Origin: an uncultured Bacteroidia bacterium
Lineage (GTDB): Bacteria > Bacteroidota > Bacteroidia > Bacteroidales > Prolixibacteraceae
Assembly: GCA_903850335.1 (NCBI GenBank)
Contig: CAINLJ010000203.1
Span: 1-56,566 of the forward strand
Reading direction: 5' to 3'
DNA: 56,566 bases
Of the stretch, positions 1 to 7,150 are shown in pieces. Positions within the stretch are counted from its first letter, which is position 1. Each line of letters begins with the position of its first letter. The notes below the pieces were generated by a model that searched no databases, was not told the origin of the DNA, and saw only the letters and a program-made list of their open reading frames with translations. The position numbers were made by a program, and so were the translations under genes.

Positions 1-98
1 CTGATCCAATCTTCGTGCAGATCTGTCTTATGACAACTTTTAACAATGATTATAGTATTTCAGTCTGCTTGTTAAAGCTAAAGTAAGTACAAAAGAAA

Positions 99-121
99 AA
101 GCCCCTGGTTATCAGGAGCTT
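99..121 (-). terminator. Rho-independent terminator after tRNA-Arg
   Basis: Read on the minus strand, a hairpin with a nine-pair arm (one C/A mismatch) and a five-base loop lies just past the 3' end of the tRNA and is followed by a T-rich run (CTTTTTCTTTTG). It fits an intrinsic terminator for the tRNA transcript. The stem is short, so the call rests on position plus the T tract. Confidence 0.6.
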
Positions 122-123
122 TG

Positions 124-195
124 TAGCCTCACCGCGACTCGAACGCGAATCTAAAGTTTAGGAAACTTTCGTTCTATCCCTTGAACTATGAGGCC
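124..195 (-). tRNA. tRNA-Arg (anticodon CCU)
   Basis: The minus strand folds into a full cloverleaf. The acceptor is GGCCTCA/TGAGGCT with a terminal G-U pair. T8 and A9 are followed by a D stem GTTC/GAAC, an anticodon stem AAAGT/ACTTT with loop TTCCTAA, a four-base variable loop, and a T arm with loop TTCGAGT. The anticodon CCT reads AGG (arginine). The discriminator is A and CCA is not encoded in the DNA, so it must be added by nucleotidyltransferase. A terminator follows directly. Confidence 0.95.
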
Positions 196-264
196 GGAAA
201 TTAATTTTGCGAAAGTAATCTTTTTGCGGAACAGGACAAGGCCTTTTCTCTCGCAATTTATCTG

Positions 265-1422
265 CTACCGATGAATCGATACAGGTACGCTTTTTAACTT
301 CTTAACTGCCTCAATGAGCAATTCGTCGGGTTTCGCGAAACAGATTCTGATCAGCTGATTTTTGGTTTTTTCATGTTGAAAAGCAGAAAAAGGTACAGTA
401 GCGACACCGTATTCAAGAATTAACCGGGTAGCAAATTCTATATCCGGTTCATCCGAAATCTTGCTATAATCAAGTAACTGATAAAACGTCGACTGTGTAG
501 GAACAAAATTAAATTTACTCCCCTTTAAAAGTGAAATAAACAAATCCCGCTTCTTATGATACGATTTACTAATCGTCTCAAAATTAGGACTATCTTTAAG
601 ATACTCTGCCAACGCATATTGTGCCGGAGTATTTACGCTAAATCCCTGAAATTGCTGAATTTTCCTGAATTCACTCATCAATCTTTCAGGCCCAAAGATG
701 TAACCAATTCCCCATCCTGTAATATTAAATACAGGACCAAAACTCGATACAATCAGACTCTTGGCAGCCAGATCAGGCACTGAGGCAAGACTGTTGAATT
801 TCAATCCGTCATAAACGATATTGTCAAAAACTTCATTGCAAAGTATTACAAGACGCGTACCATTTGTCAGCCTTTTAAGCTGATCAAGATCTTCCTCAAG
901 GAAAATCCTTCCGGTGGGATTTTGAGGATTATTAATAATGATCAATTTGGTCTTTGAGGTTACGAGCTTCTTAACCTCTTCCCAGTCTATCCTGAAATCA
1001 GGGAGTTTGAGATTCACAAAAATTGGGCGGCCTCCGTTTAGTTCTATGAATGGAGCGTAGGACTCCTGGACAGGTTCAAAAACAATTACTTCATCACCTT
1101 CTTTTACAAAAGTGCTGATTGCTGTCGTCATTGCCTGGGCAGGACCCGCAGTTATTGTAATTTCACTATCCGGACTGAAAGAGGATTTATTTTGCTTATT
1201 TACAAGATTAATAATCTGATCCCTCAACTGCTCAATCCCTTCAACAGGCGAATAATCATTATTCCCAAGTCTCATATTCTTGCTTACCAGATCAATCAGT
1301 TTGTCCGGACAGGCAAGATTCGACATAGGAATCGCCAAATCAATTGCATTCATCCCTTCGGCAATTTCCATGATTGCCAATAGAGAGTTTTTCTTAGGAG
1401 TAGGAATTTTAGATGAACCCAT
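265..1422 (-). CDS. Class I/II aminotransferase-fold protein lacking the catalytic lysine
   Basis: A 385-aa protein with the fold-type I PLP-enzyme layout, closest in motif spacing to the kynurenine/methionine aminotransferase (YbdL) group. It keeps NNPQNPTG near residue 168 and the C-terminal Arg motif LIRICFAKP that binds substrate carboxylate. The PLP site is altered. Where relatives have SFGK followed by T/V-F/Y-H, this has SSFGPVFN, so the Schiff-base lysine is Pro230. The Asp that pairs with the pyridine nitrogen (SDEVY in relatives) is Asn196, the following Tyr is Phe199, and the Lys/Arg in GWKxGY is Gly238. The reading frame is intact, so this looks like a maintained pseudoenzyme, not a decayed gene. 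Fold assignment is firm; loss of transaminase activity is inferred. A TATTTTTG box lies 24-31 bp upstream. Confidence 0.85.
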   Translation of the reverse strand: MGSSKIPTPKKNSLLAIMEIAEGMNAIDLAIPMSNLACPDKLIDLVSKNMRLGNNDYSPVEGIEQLRDQIINLVNKQNKSSFSPDSEITITAGPAQAMTTAISTFVKEGDEVIVFEPVQESYAPFIELNGGRPIFVNLKLPDFRIDWEEVKKLVTSKTKLIIINNPQNPTGRIFLEEDLDQLKRLTNGTRLVILCNEVFDNIVYDGLKFNSLASVPDLAAKSLIVSSFGPVFNITGWGIGYIFGPERLMSEFRKIQQFQGFSVNTPAQYALAEYLKDSPNFETISKSYHKKRDLFISLLKGSKFNFVPTQSTFYQLLDYSKISDEPDIEFATRLILEYGVATVPFSAFQHEKTKNQLIRICFAKPDELLIEAVKKLKSVPVSIHR

Positions 1423-1445
1423 TTATTATACAAAATTGCTATCCG

Positions 1446-1453
1446 CAAAAATA
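1446..1453 (-). promoter_or_regulatory. -7 box (TATTTTTG) for the aminotransferase-like gene
   Basis: The minus strand reads TATTTTTG, an exact match to the Bacteroidota -7 consensus TAnnTTTG, placed to give a leader of about 15-20 nt before the ATG at 1422. No clean TTTG -33 element is seen, so the call rests on the -7 box and spacing. Confidence 0.45.
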
Positions 1454-1523
1454 GTAATATTTTTTGTCGTTACATGAATATTTTTTTATTCAGAATCAGT
1501 TAAAAAGAATTTTCGTCTAACTT

Positions 1524-2252
1524 TTATTCCTGTAAAATTTCTTTTAACACTTCCAATGATTTGATATGAAGCCTACTTCCCAGATGCAGGCCGTAATAAT
1601 CGAGAATGGAGCTAAGCAGAATATTCCGTTGAAGTCTGTCAACCTTTAAACTGGCCAGGTTATTGTAGTTTATCTCCAGAATTTTTGATATTATTTGGCT
1701 TTCCACCTCATGTAAAAACCACGGATGTTCCGGCTGTGATGCAACAAATGCGCCTCCTGCTAAGTCAAAAAACCTATTGGATTGGGAAAAATTCTGCGTC
1801 GGAGCGAATCCCAGATACCTTGTGAGGTGAAGTATAAAAAACAGATGGAAATTAGCTACTCCATCTTCCATTAAATCAAGTACCTGAATAGAATTGTAAA
1901 GAAATTCAAATAAATCCGGCCGGGATTCTTCTTCCTTAAGTACTTTATTCAATAATTCTGCAAGAAACATCGCCTGAGAGGATTTACCAATCGAATATGG
2001 AATTGAACCAAAGGGATGACTGTTTTTAAGTTCCCGGACCCGTTGCAATTCACGGCCTTGTTTGAAATCGACCTCCATTTCAAGCAAAGAAAGCTGTCTC
2101 AGAAGATTTGCCTTGACAGGCGATTTTTTCGAATGAATACCCTGCATTATAAACGACATCCTGCCATAGGCTTCAGTATAGATTGTTGTAATCAATCCGG
2201 TCTCTCCGTATTTAATGCTGTGTAAGACAATGCCACGTGTTTTGTGAAGCAT
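1524..2252 (-). CDS. recO: DNA repair protein RecO
   Basis: A 242-aa protein, the usual RecO length, that acts with RecF and RecR to load RecA on gapped DNA. The N-terminal OB-fold opens with the family pattern (TRGIVLHSIKYGETGLITTIYTE), followed by the alpha-helical domain. The cysteine cluster of some RecO proteins is not evident, as in many Bacteroidota. The ATG at 2252 lies 3 bp past the stop of the upstream porZ-like gene, so the two are very likely co-transcribed. Confidence 0.92.
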   Translation of the reverse strand: MLHKTRGIVLHSIKYGETGLITTIYTEAYGRMSFIMQGIHSKKSPVKANLLRQLSLLEMEVDFKQGRELQRVRELKNSHPFGSIPYSIGKSSQAMFLAELLNKVLKEEESRPDLFEFLYNSIQVLDLMEDGVANFHLFFILHLTRYLGFAPTQNFSQSNRFFDLAGGAFVASQPEHPWFLHEVESQIISKILEINYNNLASLKVDRLQRNILLSSILDYYGLHLGSRLHIKSLEVLKEILQE

Positions 2253-2255
2253 CGG

Positions 2256-4565
2256 TTAATGTATAAAAAGTAATTTAATAACCTGTGACTGGCTTCCATC
2301 TCTGTTTGAGCAGAAAATCATGTAAACTCCGGTACTTGGCCTCTCTCCGTTTCTTCTCCTTCCATTCCAGATTGCACGTCCACCATTCGAAGTAGTCTTA
2401 AAAATCATATTCCCGTTTACATCAGTTATTTTCACTGTCGATTCTGCTGTCAGACCATCGATCGTAATATTGTCATTATAGGTTTCCCGCACGGGGTTTG
2501 GCCAAACATATAAATGATGAAAGCCTTGTTCTCCAGAAGTAGCATCGCCTTTCCGCGAGATTAAACCATGGTCGGTTGCAATAAATACCTCGCCGGTCTG
2601 ACCATTGATGGCAATGCTGTTGATATGATTTGAGAATAGCGGCGAATTATCTGTGTCAAAATGTTCTATTAGTCTGGATCCATCCTCAGAATAAAGGTAT
2701 ACACCCGAATTATTTGTTCCAAACCACTTTCGGTTGCCTCCGTCAACCGAGATAGTAGTGACTGTAAGATTTTCGAGAAGAGGATGAAAAAGTCCGTCAC
2801 CTAAATCTACGGAAGGTTGTACACCATAAAAATCGGTGTTTCCAAAGAGTGATTCAGGATTTGAGTAAAGCACAACCCCGTTTTCAGTTGCTACCCAAAG
2901 GAATCCATTCTGGTCCTCAGCAAGTGCATTAACCTGATTAAATCCCTTTAAAATAGTTGTCTCACTGTTTGAAAACCGGCTTCTTACAGATGTTTTTTTG
3001 TACACATCATCACTTGTATTTTCTATCGAACTGCCTGTTTTCAGAGCAAATAAATCTGAATTATTTGCAACTATCCATTTTGTATCTGCTTTTGTGATTA
3101 AAACCTCTCCGGCTGCGACAAATTGATTGTTAATACCTGGATATTCAAATGCTTTCAAGGTTCCATCAGGTTTAAGTACGTGGAGCTGATGTTTCCCGTT
3201 AGGATTTGTAATCCATAAATTCCCGGCTCCATCAACCCCAAGACCTCCCGTCTTACAAATCCCGTTAAAAGATTCCAGTGTAGAATTGCCTGAATTATAA
3301 TTTTTTGCAAACTTGTTTCCTTTAAATTCCAATAAGCCATTTTCCCGTGTAGTGGCAAAAAAATGATCCTGGTTGTCACTTGCAACTACTACGGAAGTCA
3401 CATTTTTGAGACCCGATAATTTTGGATTTTCCACTTCGTTTAGCGATATCCACTGCGATGCCTGTAACAGGTGCACCTCCGCAGGTATTGATTCTGACTG
3501 CGGCTCATCAGACGCAGTTGCGACATATAAATTATTACCAGCGATAGAAAGCATAGTAGAATTATTATCGGCAGGGCTCGAAGGAACAAAGGATGTAAAC
3601 AGCCCGTTTGCCGATTTCTGAATTAGTCCCTGAACCTGGTCACCAATCCATACATCACCTGAAGTGGTGAAAAGGATATCTGCCGGTGTAACGATTGGTG
3701 ACGTTTGTGACAAATTTGTATAATTCAGGATTGTACTGCGACTTCCGGCAGTGATTAATTCGATCCGGTTTTCACACAAAAGGGCCAGGGCGGAGGTCGA
3801 CGTCCTAATTTTTTTTATGCCCTGGATATCTGCAAATACACTTGTCCATATTTGGCCATTAAAGGCGTAAGCTTTACCGTCGGCGTCACTGGCGTAAACC
3901 AATTTATTATAATACGACACTGAGTTAAAATGTTTTTGAAAGACAAGGGTTTGATCCTGGACTTTCCAGTTGTGAAAGTCCTGAAGATTTGGATTATTCC
4001 TCTCTGCCTTAAATAGCCCGTCTTCGGTTGCAGCCCAGAAGTAGAGATCATCATGTCCAAGCTCTTTTACTGATATTTCAGAGGATTCAGGTCCAATTAA
4101 CCAGGTCTCAGCTACTTCCCATTTTTTAAGATTGATTTTTACAATTCCAAAATCAGCACTAAGCCATGCAAAGTCACCCTCACAAAGAATTGAATTAATT
4201 GATTTGCGTAAAATGCCCGTCTTGAACTTAATATCAGGAAGATTAAGTATCTTATTCCCAATCAATAAATCAAGATTTCCGTTCGTATATCCAATCAGCA
4301 ATCCCCCTTTGGAACCTGACCAGCCAATCGTTGAAATACCTGAATCCGAAAGACCTTCAACTCGTGAAAAGGTTGCGAAACTTTTGTCGGAAGGTTGATA
4401 TGAAAAGAGTCCGTTTTCGTTCGCAGCAAAAATCCTCTGATCATTACTTGCAATTGCGATAGTTTGGTAGAATGATAAATAAGCATGCCAATTATAAGCA
4501 AGTAAATTTATTGAAGACATCAATACTGCCACAATACACAAAACTATTTTAAGTCTGATGTTCAT
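2256..4565 (-). CDS. porZ: PorZ-like T9SS attachment-complex beta-propeller protein
   Basis: A 769-aa secreted protein with an N-terminal signal peptide (about residues 1-23, ending near NLLAYNW). Two beta-propeller domains of the two-component-regulator type follow, with repeated blades such as ENGLFSY, LWVATENGVVLYS and KWFGTNNSGVYLYS. The C-terminus is a sorting-type domain (VYVWPNPVR-like start, TGVYMIFC, ending KLLFIH). Length, double propeller and uncleaved CTD match PorZ of Porphyromonas gingivalis. PorZ sits at the cell surface with PorU and supplies A-LPS for anchoring T9SS cargo. A T9SS cargo protein is encoded at 51988. The alternative is a generic propeller protein, but the tight linkage to recO and the CTD favour PorZ. 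Confidence 0.8.
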   Translation of the reverse strand: MNIRLKIVLCIVAVLMSSINLLAYNWHAYLSFYQTIAIASNDQRIFAANENGLFSYQPSDKSFATFSRVEGLSDSGISTIGWSGSKGGLLIGYTNGNLDLLIGNKILNLPDIKFKTGILRKSINSILCEGDFAWLSADFGIVKINLKKWEVAETWLIGPESSEISVKELGHDDLYFWAATEDGLFKAERNNPNLQDFHNWKVQDQTLVFQKHFNSVSYYNKLVYASDADGKAYAFNGQIWTSVFADIQGIKKIRTSTSALALLCENRIELITAGSRSTILNYTNLSQTSPIVTPADILFTTSGDVWIGDQVQGLIQKSANGLFTSFVPSSPADNNSTMLSIAGNNLYVATASDEPQSESIPAEVHLLQASQWISLNEVENPKLSGLKNVTSVVVASDNQDHFFATTRENGLLEFKGNKFAKNYNSGNSTLESFNGICKTGGLGVDGAGNLWITNPNGKHQLHVLKPDGTLKAFEYPGINNQFVAAGEVLITKADTKWIVANNSDLFALKTGSSIENTSDDVYKKTSVRSRFSNSETTILKGFNQVNALAEDQNGFLWVATENGVVLYSNPESLFGNTDFYGVQPSVDLGDGLFHPLLENLTVTTISVDGGNRKWFGTNNSGVYLYSEDGSRLIEHFDTDNSPLFSNHINSIAINGQTGEVFIATDHGLISRKGDATSGEQGFHHLYVWPNPVRETYNDNITIDGLTAESTVKITDVNGNMIFKTTSNGGRAIWNGRRRNGERPSTGVYMIFCSNRDGSQSQVIKLLFIH

Positions 4566-4626
4566 GAATGGTAAACAAACTGAATGAAGGTACTGTGAAT
4601 TATATCTGTGAGCAGTGCTGGAAATA

Positions 4627-5208
4627 TCAATTTAATGACTTTAAATAGGAGACTAATTTTTCCACTGCTTTTCCCCGGTGACTAATTTTGTTCTTCTCTT
4701 CGGATGACATTTCAGCAAAGGAATGTGAATAACCTTCGGGAAGAAAAATTGGATCATAACCGAAACCTGCACTCCCTTGTGCTTCTAATAATATCTCACC
4801 TTCTACTATCCCTTCAAACTGTTTCTCAATGCCATCGGTGATAAGAGAGATTACGCATCTGAAACGTGCCTTTCGGTTTGAAATGCCGGACATCTTTTCC
4901 AAAACTTTAGTCATATTCGCTAAAGAACTTTTTTCTTCACCTGCGTAGCGAGCCGAATAGACACCTGGTTCATTCCCGAGTTCCTCAATTTCGAGTCCGG
5001 TGTCGTCAGCAAAGCAATTTATTTTATATCTATCCCAGATATAAAAAGATTTTTGTGAAGCATTTGTCTCGAGGGTGGGCCCGGTTTCGGGAATATCCTC
5101 CATACATCCTATATCCTTTAAACTGAGTAAATCAAATTCACCGGATAACAACTCTTTAATTTCTCTGAGTTTGTGGTCATTATTTGTTGCAAATACAAGT
5201 TTCCCCAT
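4627..5208 (-). CDS. rdgB: Non-canonical purine NTP pyrophosphatase (XTP/dITP)
   Basis: A 193-aa HAM1/RdgB family enzyme that hydrolyses dITP, ITP and XTP to monophosphates and so keeps deaminated purines out of nucleic acids. Family motifs are in order: the start LVFATNNDHKLREIKELL, then CFADDTGLEIEELGNEPGVYSARYAGE with the metal-binding Asp pair, GFGYDPIFLPEGYSHSFAEM, and SHRGKAVEKL near the end. The frame opens 14 codons upstream at 5250, but MGKLVFATNN is the family N-terminus, and a -7 box at 5233-5240 would place transcription start downstream of 5250. Both support the ATG at 5208. Confidence 0.93.
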   Translation of the reverse strand: MGKLVFATNNDHKLREIKELLSGEFDLLSLKDIGCMEDIPETGPTLETNASQKSFYIWDRYKINCFADDTGLEIEELGNEPGVYSARYAGEEKSSLANMTKVLEKMSGISNRKARFRCVISLITDGIEKQFEGIVEGEILLEAQGSAGFGYDPIFLPEGYSHSFAEMSSEEKNKISHRGKAVEKLVSYLKSLN

Positions 5209-5232
5209 TTGTCGTTGTAATGTCTTTTGATA

Positions 5233-5240
5233 CAAAATTA
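5233..5240 (-). promoter_or_regulatory. -7 box (TAATTTTG) for rdgB
   Basis: The minus strand reads TAATTTTG, matching TAnnTTTG, about 25 bp upstream of the chosen rdgB ATG. If used, it excludes the upstream in-frame start. No good -33 TTTG is seen. Confidence 0.4.
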
Positions 5241-5328
5241 AACGAATCACACGATTTAGGTTGTTTACTTTAAAATTTCATGCAAAAAAACTATCTTGTG
5301 AATTATTTTGATAATTCATTAAACGTTT

Positions 5329-6996
5329 ATGGCAAAGAACATCGGAATCAGGTGTGTAAATTCCAATAGTGATTGCGAGTTTCCTTTGGGAATCACATTA
5401 GGAGAGATTGCTGAGCGACTTTCTGTGTCAAACCCAAGGCCCATCCTTGGAGCTTATGTGAATAATAGACCAAAACCATTAGATTATGAGATGGTTAAAC
5501 CAAGGCAGGTAGAATTCTTCGATTATACCTGTCGTGACGGACAGCGTATGTATCTTCGAACTCTTTCGTTTATTCTTTATGCAGCAATTCGTAATCTATG
5601 GCCCGGCGTAAGTCTTAAAATTGATCATCCTATTTCGAAAGGGTATTATTGCGAACTCGAACAACTCAACAGACCATTTACCCAGGAAGATGTTACGCTA
5701 ATTAAAGAGGAGATGCAGTCGATAATTGATCAGGATATTCCCGTTGAACGAAAGATGGTAACTACCGGGACTGCAATTGATTTACTTGAAACAAATGGTT
5801 TGGGCCGTAAAGCTGAACTTTACCGTAATTATGGAAGACTTTATGCACCCCTGTTTTTTCTGGGCCAATATGCCAATTTTTTCTATGGACACATGCTTAC
5901 CTCAACAGGATGTATCCGTAATTTCGGAATTGAAAAATATTATGACGGATTTCTGCTTCGTTTCCCCATTCAGTTTAATCCGGATGAACTCGAACCAGCC
6001 ATCAGGCAAGACAAACTTTTTGGAATTTTCAGGGAGCATAAGAAATGGGCCGAGATTCTTGGTGTAGAAGATATTCCGAGGCTGAATGCCTTTAAACGTG
6101 CCGGGCAATACAGTGACCTGATTAAAATATCCGAGGCGTTACATGAGAAAAAAATAGCTGAAATTGCTACTGAGATCACTAACCGAAAAGACAAGGTAAA
6201 TATAATTCTGATTGCAGGTCCATCGAGTTCCGGTAAAACAACGTTTAGCCGAAGATTAGGTATTCAATTGGCTGTTAATGGACTGCATGCATTGGAAGTC
6301 TCTGTTGACGATTTCTTCGTAAACAGGGAATTTACTCCGGTTGACGATTCCGGCAACTATGATTTTGAAGCCCTTGAGGCGATAGATATTCCCTATCTGA
6401 ACGAATTTTTACTTAAATTAATTGCCGGAGAGGAAGTAGCCGTTCCCCGATTTGATTTTCAGCTTGGACAACGAAAATTCAACGGGAAAAAAATGAAAAT
6501 GGAGAAGGATAATATACTCATAATTGAAGGAATACATGGGTTAAACCCTCAGCTAACTCCCCAAATAGATGCGGATAAAACATTTAGAATTTTTGTGTCT
6601 GCCCTCACACAGATTTCGATCGACGAGCATACCTACATCCCAACGACTGACAACCGACTCTTAAGGAGAATAATACGTGACAGTAAATACAGAGGATACG
6701 ACGCATATACGACTATTAAAAGATGGCCTAGTGTTCGACGAGGAGAAGAGAAACATATTTTTCCATATCAGGAAAATGCAGATATAATGTTTAATTCGGC
6801 ACTGATATATGAGCTTGCTGTTATAAAAAAATATGCAAGTCCGTTGTTGAAACAGGTAAAGGAAAATACTCCCGAATATTCTGAAGCCGTTCGCCTTTTG
6901 ATTTTTATCTCTTACTTCGATCCGATTCCCGATGATGAAATACCACCTACTTCTGTACTAAGAGAATTTCTTGGAGGAAGCAGTTTCGTATATTGA
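5329..6996 (+). CDS. TGS-domain nucleoside (uridine-like) kinase
   Basis: A 555-aa cytosolic protein. The N-terminal 60-70 residues look like a TGS domain. Residues about 70-240 resemble the second additional domain of threonyl-tRNA synthetase (HPISKGYYCEL, then the Tyr-rich YAPLFFLGQYANFFYGHM). The C-terminal half is a P-loop uridine kinase/phosphoribulokinase domain with Walker A GPSSSGKTT near residue 297 and SVDDFF, IIEGIHGLNP and a TDNRLLRRIIRD lid region. This fused form is known in Bacteroidota and Thermotoga and is annotated as nucleoside kinase; phosphorylation of uridine/cytidine is inferred from the kinase domain. It stands alone between the divergent rdgB and the next gene. Confidence 0.85.
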   Translation: MAKNIGIRCVNSNSDCEFPLGITLGEIAERLSVSNPRPILGAYVNNRPKPLDYEMVKPRQVEFFDYTCRDGQRMYLRTLSFILYAAIRNLWPGVSLKIDHPISKGYYCELEQLNRPFTQEDVTLIKEEMQSIIDQDIPVERKMVTTGTAIDLLETNGLGRKAELYRNYGRLYAPLFFLGQYANFFYGHMLTSTGCIRNFGIEKYYDGFLLRFPIQFNPDELEPAIRQDKLFGIFREHKKWAEILGVEDIPRLNAFKRAGQYSDLIKISEALHEKKIAEIATEITNRKDKVNIILIAGPSSSGKTTFSRRLGIQLAVNGLHALEVSVDDFFVNREFTPVDDSGNYDFEALEAIDIPYLNEFLLKLIAGEEVAVPRFDFQLGQRKFNGKKMKMEKDNILIIEGIHGLNPQLTPQIDADKTFRIFVSALTQISIDEHTYIPTTDNRLLRRIIRDSKYRGYDAYTTIKRWPSVRRGEEKHIFPYQENADIMFNSALIYELAVIKKYASPLLKQVKENTPEYSEAVRLLIFISYFDPIPDDEIPPTSVLREFLGGSSFVY

Positions 6997-7150
6997 TACT
7001 AAATTTAATCGGATTGTAACATGAAATTCCTACATGTGAAGAATAATGCGAGGTTAATTTTCTTATTTTGGCAATTTGTTTTCGGCTATTTAACAAGGTA
7101 TTTTCAGTCCAAAATATCAGGTACTATCTTATTTAGTTTTTAATTTAAAA

